Notes under the pieces: model-generated
Database searches by the model: none
Seen by the model: the letters and a program-made list of their open reading frames with translations, nothing else
Told to the model about the DNA's origin: nothing
Assembly (NCBI RefSeq): GCF_000023925.1
Contig: NC_013169.1
Location: 1,426,001 to 1,490,000, forward strand
DNA length: 64,000 nt
Reading direction: 5' to 3'
Source: Kytococcus sedentarius DSM 20547
GTDB lineage: Bacteria; Actinomycetota; Actinomycetes; Actinomycetales; Dermatophilaceae
Part shown: piece by piece, positions 15,641 through 22,450 of the stretch
Layout: every line of letters begins with the position of its first letter
Numbering within the stretch: the first letter of the stretch is position 1
Translations under genes and position numbers: made by a program

Positions 15641-16732
15641 ATGAGCTCGCAGACCCCGCCGTCCCCAGCCGCCGCCACCGAGGGGGAGGGTGCCGGTCCC
15701 GCCGTGCCGTGGTCCGGGGAGGACGGCCGCCGGGGTCCCTTCCGGGTGGGGGAGCGGGTGCAGCTGACCGACCCCAAGGGGCGCATGCACACCATCGTGC
15801 TCGAGCCCGGCAAGCGCTTCCACAACACGCGCGGCCACATCCAGCACGACGACCTCATCGGGGCCCCGGACGGGTCGGTGGTCATCCACTCCACCGGCGC
15901 CGAGTGGCTCGCCCTGCGCCCGCTGCTGAGCGACCACGTCATGTCGATGCCGCGTGGCGCCGCCGTGGTCTACCCGAAGGACTCCGCGCAGATCGTGGGC
16001 CTGGCCGACATCTTCCCCGGCGCCGTGGTCGTGGAGGCCGGCGTCGGCTCCGGCGCACTGAGCATGTCGCTGCTGCGGGCCGTCGGGGAGGGCGGGCGCC
16101 TGCACAGCTTCGAGCTGCGGGAGGAGTTCGCCGAGATCGCCCGCTCCAACGCGCGGGCCTTCCTCGGCGGCGACCACCCGGCGTGGAAGATCCACCTGGG
16201 CGACCTCGCCGAGCAGCTGCCCGCGACCCTGCCGGCGGGCAGCGTCGACCGCGTGGTGCTGGACATGCTGGCGCCCTGGGACTGCCTCGAGGCGGTCGCG
16301 GGGGCTCTGGTGCCCGGTGGGGTGCTCATCTGCTACGTCGCCACGGCCACCCAGCTCTCGCGCGTGGCCGAGGCCGCGCGCGACCACGGCGGGTTCACCG
16401 AGCCGAAGGCGTGGGAGTCGATGGTGCGCGGCTGGCACCTGGAGGGACTCGCCGTGCGCCCCGAGCACCGCATGCACGGGCACACGGGCTTCCTCATCTC
16501 GATGCGGAGGCTCGCCCCCGAGGTCGCCGCGCCCGAGCTGGCGCGCCGCCCCGCGAAGGCCGGGTCCGATGCGGACGTCTCGGCCGGCGGGTGGACCGAG
16601 CGCTTCGCGGCCGAGGACTGGACTTCGGAGAACTTGGGGGAGCGGTGGATCTCCCCGAAGAAGCTCCGCCGGGTGCGCCGCGACCAGGAGCGGCAGGAGC
16701 GTCTGGGCAGCACCCGCCTCGAGCGCGACTGA
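15641..16732 (+). CDS. trmI: tRNA (adenine-58-N1)-methyltransferase
   Basis: A 363-residue SAM-dependent enzyme that methylates A58 in the T-loop of tRNAs. The N-terminal TrmI domain (RVQLTDPKGRMHTIVLEPGK) precedes the Rossmann core with VVEAGVGSGALSMSLL (SAM motif I), VVLDMLAPWDCLE and the family-typical CYVATATQLSRV. The C-terminal 60 residues are a basic/acidic extension. TAGACT (15627-15632) lies eight bases before the ATG. In many actinobacteria the next genes would be the proteasomal ATPase arc and dop/pup; here they are missing. Confidence 0.92.
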   Translation: MSSQTPPSPAAATEGEGAGPAVPWSGEDGRRGPFRVGERVQLTDPKGRMHTIVLEPGKRFHNTRGHIQHDDLIGAPDGSVVIHSTGAEWLALRPLLSDHVMSMPRGAAVVYPKDSAQIVGLADIFPGAVVVEAGVGSGALSMSLLRAVGEGGRLHSFELREEFAEIARSNARAFLGGDHPAWKIHLGDLAEQLPATLPAGSVDRVVLDMLAPWDCLEAVAGALVPGGVLICYVATATQLSRVAEAARDHGGFTEPKAWESMVRGWHLEGLAVRPEHRMHGHTGFLISMRRLAPEVAAPELARRPAKAGSDADVSAGGWTERFAAEDWTSENLGERWISPKKLRRVRRDQERQERLGSTRLERD

Positions 16733-16794
16733 GGCCCCCTCGAGCGGGCTGACGACCCCCCCGGGCCCCGCGGCATCGGTGCGTCCCGCGGCCC

Positions 16795-17187
16795 TCAGCG
16801 GCGCTGCAGCCAGCCCGCCACCAGCCGCCAGCCCAGGAGCAACAGGGTGAGGCTGAGCGTGGCCACCACCACGAAGGGGGTGGCGGTGCCCTGGTCGGTG
16901 AGCTGGCGCAGCGCCATTCCCACCAGGATCGTGGCCACGAGCACCACGGCTCCCTCGGCCAGGGTGGACGGCACGCGGCGGCGCACCGCCGCGGTCGCCA
17001 CCCACCCGAGTGCCGCCCCGGCCCAGAAGGGCCACGCGGTCTGGGGGATGCCCGTCAGCGCGTCGCCGGTGGAGTGGCTCTGGCGTCCGATCCCGGCGAA
17101 CAGGGCGATCGACCCCGCATCGAGCAGGGCCGCGGCCCAGGCGGGAAGACGTCGACGCGAGGTCGTGGGGCGGGGGGATTCAGCCAT
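16795..17187 (-). CDS. DUF3054-family membrane protein
   Basis: A 130-residue protein with four predicted helices, the typical DUF3054 layout (LLDAGSIALFAGIGRQSH then AWPFWAGAALGW). Function unknown. The frame stays open far upstream because of GC bias, but ATG 17187 is right: TACCGT (complement of 17194-17199) ends six bases before it. It is oriented against the flanking genes. Gap 16733-16794 holds short inverted repeats that may terminate trmI. Confidence 0.75.
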   Translation of the reverse strand: MAESPRPTTSRRRLPAWAAALLDAGSIALFAGIGRQSHSTGDALTGIPQTAWPFWAGAALGWVATAAVRRRVPSTLAEGAVVLVATILVGMALRQLTDQGTATPFVVVATLSLTLLLLGWRLVAGWLQRR

Positions 17188-17307
17188 GCGCACACGGTAG
17201 CCGCCTGCGGAACCTGACCGATTCCTGAACCGATTCCCAGCCGATGCCCAGACTCCCGCGTCTACGATGCGTGCCGACCAGACGTCCACCCGTGAGGAAG
17301 TTCTCCT

Positions 17308-18513
17308 GTGAAGCGCACCCCCATCCGCCTGATCGCCCTCGTGTCCACCGCCGCGCTGACGTTGAGCGCCTGCGGCGGTGAGGAGTCCGAGGAGAACTCC
17401 TCGGAGTCCACCTCGTCGAGCAGCTCGTCCGAGGCCGGCGGCGACGAGTCGTCCGAGGGCGGCGAGCAGTCCTCGCAGGAGCCCTCCGACGGTGCCTCGC
17501 AGGGCACCGGCGCCGACGGGGCCTCCGGCAGCTCGGCCGACCCCTCGTCCTCCGGCGACGCCAGCGGCGAGGCGCAGGACGCCGACGGCAAGAAGCCGGA
17601 CCCCGAGGCGGCCGGCACGCTCGACGACCTGGAGATCTCCGGCGGCGACAAGCCCTCCATCACCTTCGGCGACGGCCCGTTCACCGTCTCCGAGACCCAG
17701 GACAAGATCGTGGAGGAGGGCGACGGCGAGGAGCTCACCGCCGACCACACCGCGATGGTGGAGTACGCCCTGTACAACGGCACCTCCGGCAAGGAGCTGC
17801 AGAACGCCTTCGGCCAGAACGCCGTGCCGATCGGCCTGAACGACGAGCAGACCATCGCCGCCCTCCGCTCGGCCATGGAGGGCAAGAAGGTCGGCAGCAC
17901 GATCGCCGTGGCCATCCCGGCGAAGGACGCCTTCGGTGAGCAGGGCGCGCCGCAGCTGGGGCTGGAGGCCGGCGACACCGTGGTGTACCTGATGAAGGTG
18001 ACCGAGGCCAGCAAGCCGCTGAAGGAGGCCACCGGCACCGAGAAGGAGGCCCCCGAGGACTTCCCGAAGGCCGAGGTCTTCACCGACAAGCCGGCACAGA
18101 TCACCATGCCCGACTCCGAGGCGCCGAAGGAGCTCAAGGAGGCCACCCTCATCGAGGGCGAGGGTGACGAGGTGAAGAAGGGCGACCAGCTCACCATCCA
18201 CTACACGGGTGTGACGTGGAAGAAGGGCGCCGAGGGCGAGAAGTTCGACTCCTCGCACGACCGCGGCGCCCCCACCTCCTTCCCGATCGGCGTGGGCCGC
18301 CTGATCCCCGGCTGGGACGAGACCCTGGTGGGCAAGAAGGTCGGCTCCCGCGTGGAGCTGATCGTTCCCCCGGCCAAGGGCTACGGCGAGGAGGGCATGC
18401 CGAACGCGGGCATCGAGGGCGACGACACGCTCGTCTTCGTGGTGGACATCCTGGACGCCCAGTCCGCTGACGGCGGCCAGCAGGACGGCTCCGGCGAGGC
18501 CCCGTCCGAGTGA
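17308..18513 (+). CDS. Secreted lipoprotein with two FKBP-type prolyl isomerase domains
   Basis: A 401-residue protein. Residues 1-22 are a lipoprotein signal ending LTLSAC, with Cys22 for lipid attachment. A Ser/Glu/Gly-rich linker runs to about residue 95. A degenerate FKBP domain follows (about 120-235; DHTAMVEYALYNGTSGKEL), then a canonical FKBP domain (about 280-385; GDQLTIHYTGVTWKKG, FDSSHDRG, GRLIPGWDETLVGKKVGSR). It would fold or isomerise exported proteins outside the membrane. It begins with GTG. In related genomes an FKBP gene sits between pafA and pafB. Confidence 0.88.
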   Translation: MKRTPIRLIALVSTAALTLSACGGEESEENSSESTSSSSSSEAGGDESSEGGEQSSQEPSDGASQGTGADGASGSSADPSSSGDASGEAQDADGKKPDPEAAGTLDDLEISGGDKPSITFGDGPFTVSETQDKIVEEGDGEELTADHTAMVEYALYNGTSGKELQNAFGQNAVPIGLNDEQTIAALRSAMEGKKVGSTIAVAIPAKDAFGEQGAPQLGLEAGDTVVYLMKVTEASKPLKEATGTEKEAPEDFPKAEVFTDKPAQITMPDSEAPKELKEATLIEGEGDEVKKGDQLTIHYTGVTWKKGAEGEKFDSSHDRGAPTSFPIGVGRLIPGWDETLVGKKVGSRVELIVPPAKGYGEEGMPNAGIEGDDTLVFVVDILDAQSADGGQQDGSGEAPSE

Positions 18514-18564
18514 CCTGCCGCTCCACCCTCCGGGCTGCCTGACCCGGCCACCATCAGGCACACT

Positions 18565-18592
18565 GGGCCCTCACAGATTCGTGAGGGCCCTT
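18565..18592 (+). terminator. Hairpin between the two FKBP genes
   Basis: GGGCCCTCAC and its exact complement GTGAGGGCCC flank a six-base loop, followed by TT. The uracil run is short, as usual in high-GC actinobacteria. It may end most transcripts of the lipoprotein gene; the second FKBP gene has its own ribosome site downstream. Confidence 0.6.
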
Positions 18593-18616
18593 CGTGTGCC
18601 CGGAGAGGGACGAGAC

Positions 18617-19006
18617 ATGACCGACGCACAGCGCAGCAAGCCCGAGGTCGACTTCCCGGAGGGCGAGGCGCCCACCGACCTGGTGGTCGAGGACCTCATC
18701 GAGGGCGACGGCTCCCAGGCCGGGGCCGGCGACGTCATCTCCGCCCACTACGTGGGGGTGTCCTTCTCCACCGGTGAGCAGTTCGACGCCAGCTGGGACC
18801 GCGGCGCGCCGCTGCAGTTCCAGCTCGGCATCGGCCAGGTCATCGCCGGCTGGGACCAGGGCATGCAGGGCATGCGCGTCGGCGGGCGCCGCAAGCTCAC
18901 CATCCCGGCCCACCTCGCCTACGGCGACCAGGGCGCCGGCGGCGTGATCGGCCCGGGGGAGACGTTGATCTTCGTGGTCGACCTCGTGGACGTCTCCGAC
19001 CGCTGA
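18617..19006 (+). CDS. Cytoplasmic FKBP-type peptidyl-prolyl isomerase
   Basis: A 129-residue single-domain FKBP without a signal peptide. The core motifs GDVISAHYVGVSFSTGEQFD, FQLGIGQVIAGWDQGMQGM and AYGDQGAGGVIGPGETLIF are all present, including the aromatic pocket residues Y, F, W, Y and F. ATG 18617 follows GAGAGGGACGAGAC, a plausible ribosome site. It lies next to the FKBP lipoprotein and upstream of pafBC, as in related genomes. Confidence 0.9.
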   Translation: MTDAQRSKPEVDFPEGEAPTDLVVEDLIEGDGSQAGAGDVISAHYVGVSFSTGEQFDASWDRGAPLQFQLGIGQVIAGWDQGMQGMRVGGRRKLTIPAHLAYGDQGAGGVIGPGETLIFVVDLVDVSDR

Positions 19007-19022
19007 GAGCACCGCCGACCGA

Positions 19023-19049
19023 TCGTCGGGGGGCACCCGCCCCCGACGA
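19023..19049. terminator. Hairpin upstream of pafB
   Basis: TCGTCGGGGG and CCCCCGACGA are perfect ten-base arms around a seven-base loop, 62 bases before the pafB start. No uracil run follows. It could terminate the FKBP transcript or cap a pafB leader. Confidence 0.5.
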
Positions 19050-19110
19050 CGGCGGCCCGCGCGGCACCCGCTGCGCACACCCACCGGCGAGAGGGCAGGA
19101 CGAGAGGCAC

Positions 19111-20157
19111 ATGGCAGCGGCAGGACGCGGGCATGACCCGAACCTCAAGACGGAGCGTTTGCTGAACCTGCTCCTGGCGCTCCTGCACACCCGGCGCCCG
19201 CTCACCAAGGCGGAGATCCGGCGGGCGATGCCGGAGTACCAGGAGGGTTCGGCCGAGGCCTTCGACCGCACCTTCGAGCGCGACAAGAACGACCTGCGCG
19301 CCTTGGGCGTGCCCATCACCACCGGGCCGGTGGACCCCGGCTTCGACGACGAGGAGGGCTACCGCGTCGACCCCGACGAGTACGCCCTGCCCGAGCTCGT
19401 GTTCACCGCCGAGGAGCTCACGATGCTGGGGGTCGCCGCGCGCGTGTGGGGCCAGGCCTCGCTCTCGACGGCCGCCCAGCGCGCGCTGCACAAGATCACG
19501 GCCCTGGAGCCCGATGAGGACCGGGCCGGGGACGCGCTGCCCGCGGCGCTCGGCGTGCAACCGGTGATCCGCACCCCCGAGGCCGCGTTCACCGGCCTGC
19601 GCGACGCGATCGACGCCCGCCGGGCCGTCGAGTTCGATTACCGCCGCAGCGGCGCCCCGATCACCCGCCGCCGCGTGCACCCCTGGGCACTGCTGCTGCG
19701 CCGCGGCCGGTGGTACGTCACCGGGTACGACCTCGACCGGGACGCCCCGCGGGTGTTCCGGCTCTCCCGGGTGGTGGGCCGGGTGCGCCCCACCGGCCCC
19801 GCCGACGTGGTGCAGGTGCCCGCCGACCACGACCCCTCGGCCATGATCGCCGCCGCCACCGAGGGGACGACCGACACCGTGGAGGCCCGCGTCACCGTCG
19901 CCCCCGGCCGCGGGTGGGCGCTGCGCCGGTGGGCCGACGAGGTGACGCCCGGCGCGTCCGGGGACCTGCTCGTGCTGCGGGCGGCCGACCGCTCCCGCAT
20001 CGTCGGCCAGCTGGCGGAGCTGGGCCCCGACCTGCTCGCGGTGGAGCCCGCGGACCTGCGCACCCAGGTGGTCGACCGGTTGCACCCCGTGGTCGGGGGG
20101 CCGAGTCAGCCCGTCCACTCCCTGATCACCTTCGCCCCCACCCAGCAGGAGGACTGA
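19111..20157 (+). CDS. pafB: WYL-domain transcriptional activator subunit PafB
   Basis: A 348-residue protein with an N-terminal winged helix (LLALLHTRRPLTKAEIRRAM) and a central WYL domain (ARRAVEFDYRRSG then RWYVTGYDLDR). PafB and PafC form the activator of the LexA-independent DNA damage response known from mycobacteria. In those species the genes follow pafA, the Pup ligase, after which they are named. Here pafA is not adjacent. The stop shares one base with the pafC start (TGATG). Confidence 0.9.
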   Translation: MAAAGRGHDPNLKTERLLNLLLALLHTRRPLTKAEIRRAMPEYQEGSAEAFDRTFERDKNDLRALGVPITTGPVDPGFDDEEGYRVDPDEYALPELVFTAEELTMLGVAARVWGQASLSTAAQRALHKITALEPDEDRAGDALPAALGVQPVIRTPEAAFTGLRDAIDARRAVEFDYRRSGAPITRRRVHPWALLLRRGRWYVTGYDLDRDAPRVFRLSRVVGRVRPTGPADVVQVPADHDPSAMIAAATEGTTDTVEARVTVAPGRGWALRRWADEVTPGASGDLLVLRAADRSRIVGQLAELGPDLLAVEPADLRTQVVDRLHPVVGGPSQPVHSLITFAPTQQED

Positions 20158-21188
20158 TGGCCGCCGAGTCCGCCACCGCCCGTCTGGAACGACTGCTCTC
20201 GATGGTGCCGTGGCTGCTGCAGCGCCAGGGCGTCGAGATCGAGGAGGCGGCCCGCACCTTCGGGGTGACGCCGGCCTCGCTGGAGCGCGACCTGCAGCTG
20301 ATCTTCATGTGCGGCCTGCCGGGGCGGATGCCGGACGACCTCATCGAGGCCGAGTGGGCCGGCGGGCACGTCTACCTGCGCAACGCCGACACCATCGCCC
20401 GCCCGCTGCGGCTCGGCCCGGACGAGGCCACCGCGCTGGTGGCCGGTCTGCGCTCGGTCGCCGGCGCCCCCGGCCTGCCCGCCGAGGACCGCGAGAACGC
20501 CCACCGGCTGGCCGAGCGGATCGTGGGGGCGGCCGGCCCGCTGCGCTCCCTGGTGGAGGGCACCGTGGTGCAAGAGGCCGCCTCCCCGCAGGACGACCCG
20601 CTGGCCGCCGACCTGCGCCGGGCCGTGCAGGAGCAGCGCCGGGTGCGGCTGGTGCACGTCGCCCACGGTCGCGACGAGGCGAGCACCCGGGAGGTTTCCC
20701 CGATGCGGGTGGTCGCCGTGGACGGGCAGACCTACCTCGAGGCGTGGTGCCACACCGCCCAGGGGGTGCGCCTGTTCCGGCTGGACCGCATCGCCTCCGC
20801 GCAGGTGCTGGACGCCGACGGCACCCCGCCGCTGGAGGCCGAGCCGAAGGACCTGGACGCCGGCACCTATGCGGGCGGGCCGGACGACGTGGAGGTGGTG
20901 CTGGACCTCAGCCCGGAGGCCGACTGGGTGGCCGAGTACTACGGCGCGGTGGACCTGGAGGAGCTGTCCGTCCCGCCGGCCGGGGCCACGGACCTGCGCG
21001 AGCCAGCTGCGGGCCGCCGCCGCGTGGTGGTCCGGGCGGCGGACCCCTCGTGGGTGAAGCGCCTGGTGTGGAGCACCGGTGGAGCGGTGATGGTGGCCGC
21101 GCCGGGGACCCTGGTGGCAGAGGTGCGCCAGGGGGCCCACACCGCAGTCGCACGGTTGTCCCGGCGCTCCGCGGCTACCGTAGAGTGA
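20157..21188 (+). CDS. pafC: WYL-domain transcriptional activator subunit PafC
   Basis: A 343-residue protein that pairs with PafB. The N-terminal helix-turn-helix (LQRQGVEIEEAARTFGV) lies at residues 20-60, and the WYL domain (RRVRLVHVAHGRDEASTREV then LEAWCHTAQGVRLFRLDRI) at about 160-230. A C-terminal WCX-like domain follows. It is translated by one-base overlap from pafB, consistent with a 1:1 heterodimer. tatA begins 39 bases downstream, so read-through into the Tat genes is likely. Confidence 0.9.
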   Translation: MAAESATARLERLLSMVPWLLQRQGVEIEEAARTFGVTPASLERDLQLIFMCGLPGRMPDDLIEAEWAGGHVYLRNADTIARPLRLGPDEATALVAGLRSVAGAPGLPAEDRENAHRLAERIVGAAGPLRSLVEGTVVQEAASPQDDPLAADLRRAVQEQRRVRLVHVAHGRDEASTREVSPMRVVAVDGQTYLEAWCHTAQGVRLFRLDRIASAQVLDADGTPPLEAEPKDLDAGTYAGGPDDVEVVLDLSPEADWVAEYYGAVDLEELSVPPAGATDLREPAAGRRRVVVRAADPSWVKRLVWSTGGAVMVAAPGTLVAEVRQGAHTAVARLSRRSAATVE

Positions 21189-21227
21189 TCGGGCCCGCCC
21201 GGGCCAAACCTCAGTCAAGGAGTCATC

Positions 21228-21605
21228 ATGGGTGCACGCCTCTTCGACAACCCCTGGATCCTGCTCATCCTGATCCTCGTGATCGTCCTCGTCTTCGCCT
21301 CGGCGAAGCTCCCGGACATGGCGCGCAGCCTGGGCCGCTCGGCCCGGGTGCTGAAGTCCGAGGTCGGCGAGATGAAGAAGGACGGCAAGGACGACACCCT
21401 CGACGGTGAGGCCACCGGGCGGCGCGACGACACCCGCCGGGTGGCCGCGGACGACCGCACCCGCGAGGACGACCTGCGCGACGAGTCCTGGAACCCGCGC
21501 GACCACGCCGAGCGCTACGACGCCGAGCGCCCCGACTCCCGCCTGGCGGACCCGACCCGCTCGTCGGACCACAACAAGCCCAGCGACGGCACCCGCCTCA
21601 ACTGA
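21228..21605 (+). CDS. tatA: Sec-independent translocase subunit TatA
   Basis: A 125-residue protein with one N-terminal membrane helix (ILLILILVIVLVFASAKLPD), the hinge and an amphipathic helix (ARSLGRSARVLKSEVGEMKK), followed by a highly charged tail. It forms the pore component of twin-arginine export of folded proteins. The tail beyond residue 55 is long and hydrophilic (many Asp/Arg), common in actinobacterial TatA. AAGGAG lies nine bases before ATG 21228. tatC follows after five bases. Confidence 0.92.
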   Translation: MGARLFDNPWILLILILVIVLVFASAKLPDMARSLGRSARVLKSEVGEMKKDGKDDTLDGEATGRRDDTRRVAADDRTREDDLRDESWNPRDHAERYDAERPDSRLADPTRSSDHNKPSDGTRLN

Positions 21606-21610
21606 CGGAC

Positions 21611-22432
21611 GTGACGCCCCGCACCCCCTTCCGCCGGAAGGCCTCCAACCCCGAGGGCCGCATGGCCCTGTTGGACCACTTCAAGGAACTCCGCAACCGC
21701 CTGCTCCTCGCGGCGGCTGCGGTGTTCGTCGGGCTCTGCGTGGGCTGGTACTACTACGAGGAGATCGCTGATTTCCTCATGCAGCCCGTCGTGGACGTGG
21801 CGGAGGAGCGGGGCACTGAACTCTCCATCAACTTCGGCGCCGGTGGCGTGACGCAGCCGTTCACCATCAAGGCCAAGATCGCCGCGGTGGTGGGCGTGAT
21901 CCTCGCCAGCCCCATCTGGCTCTGGCAGTTCTGGGCGTTCATCCTGCCTGGGCTCTACCGGCGCGAGAAACTCATCGCGTTCGGCTACTTCCTGGTGGCC
22001 GTGCCGATGTTCCTGGCCGGCTGCCTGCTGGCCATCTGGGCCCTGCCAACGGCCGTGAAGACTCTTCTGGCAGCCTTCATCCCCGAGGGGGGCGGGAACT
22101 TCACCGCCGCCGAGCCCTACTTCGCCTTCGTGGGCAACTTCATCCTCTGGTTCGGGGTGGCTTTCCTGCTGCCGGTGGTGATGGTCGCCATCAACCACGC
22201 GGGCCTGCTGTCCGGGCGGGTGATGCTCAAGGGGTGGCGCTGGGCCACCGTGGGCGTGCTGGTGTTCGCCGCCATGGCCGCCCCGGACCCCATGTCCATG
22301 GTGACGCTCACCATCCCGATGATGCTCATGTACTTCGTCGCCTGCGGCATCGCCATGGTGCGCGACAAGGCGCGCCGGCGGAAGCGGCCCGAGTGGATGG
22401 ACGCCGACGCGGACACTGCCTCGGCGCTCTGA
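21611..22432 (+). CDS. tatC: Sec-independent translocase subunit TatC
   Basis: A 273-residue six-helix membrane protein. The N-terminal ALLDHFKELRNRLLLAA contains the conserved HxxELRxR signal-peptide-binding motif, and FILPGLYRREK the first loop signature. It recognises twin-arginine signals and recruits TatA. GTG start at 21611; the helicase gene begins 18 bases after the stop with its own -10 box. Confidence 0.94.
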   Translation: MTPRTPFRRKASNPEGRMALLDHFKELRNRLLLAAAAVFVGLCVGWYYYEEIADFLMQPVVDVAEERGTELSINFGAGGVTQPFTIKAKIAAVVGVILASPIWLWQFWAFILPGLYRREKLIAFGYFLVAVPMFLAGCLLAIWALPTAVKTLLAAFIPEGGGNFTAAEPYFAFVGNFILWFGVAFLLPVVMVAINHAGLLSGRVMLKGWRWATVGVLVFAAMAAPDPMSMVTLTIPMMLMYFVACGIAMVRDKARRRKRPEWMDADADTASAL

Positions 22433-22450
22433 GCCACTTAGGGTGGGGAC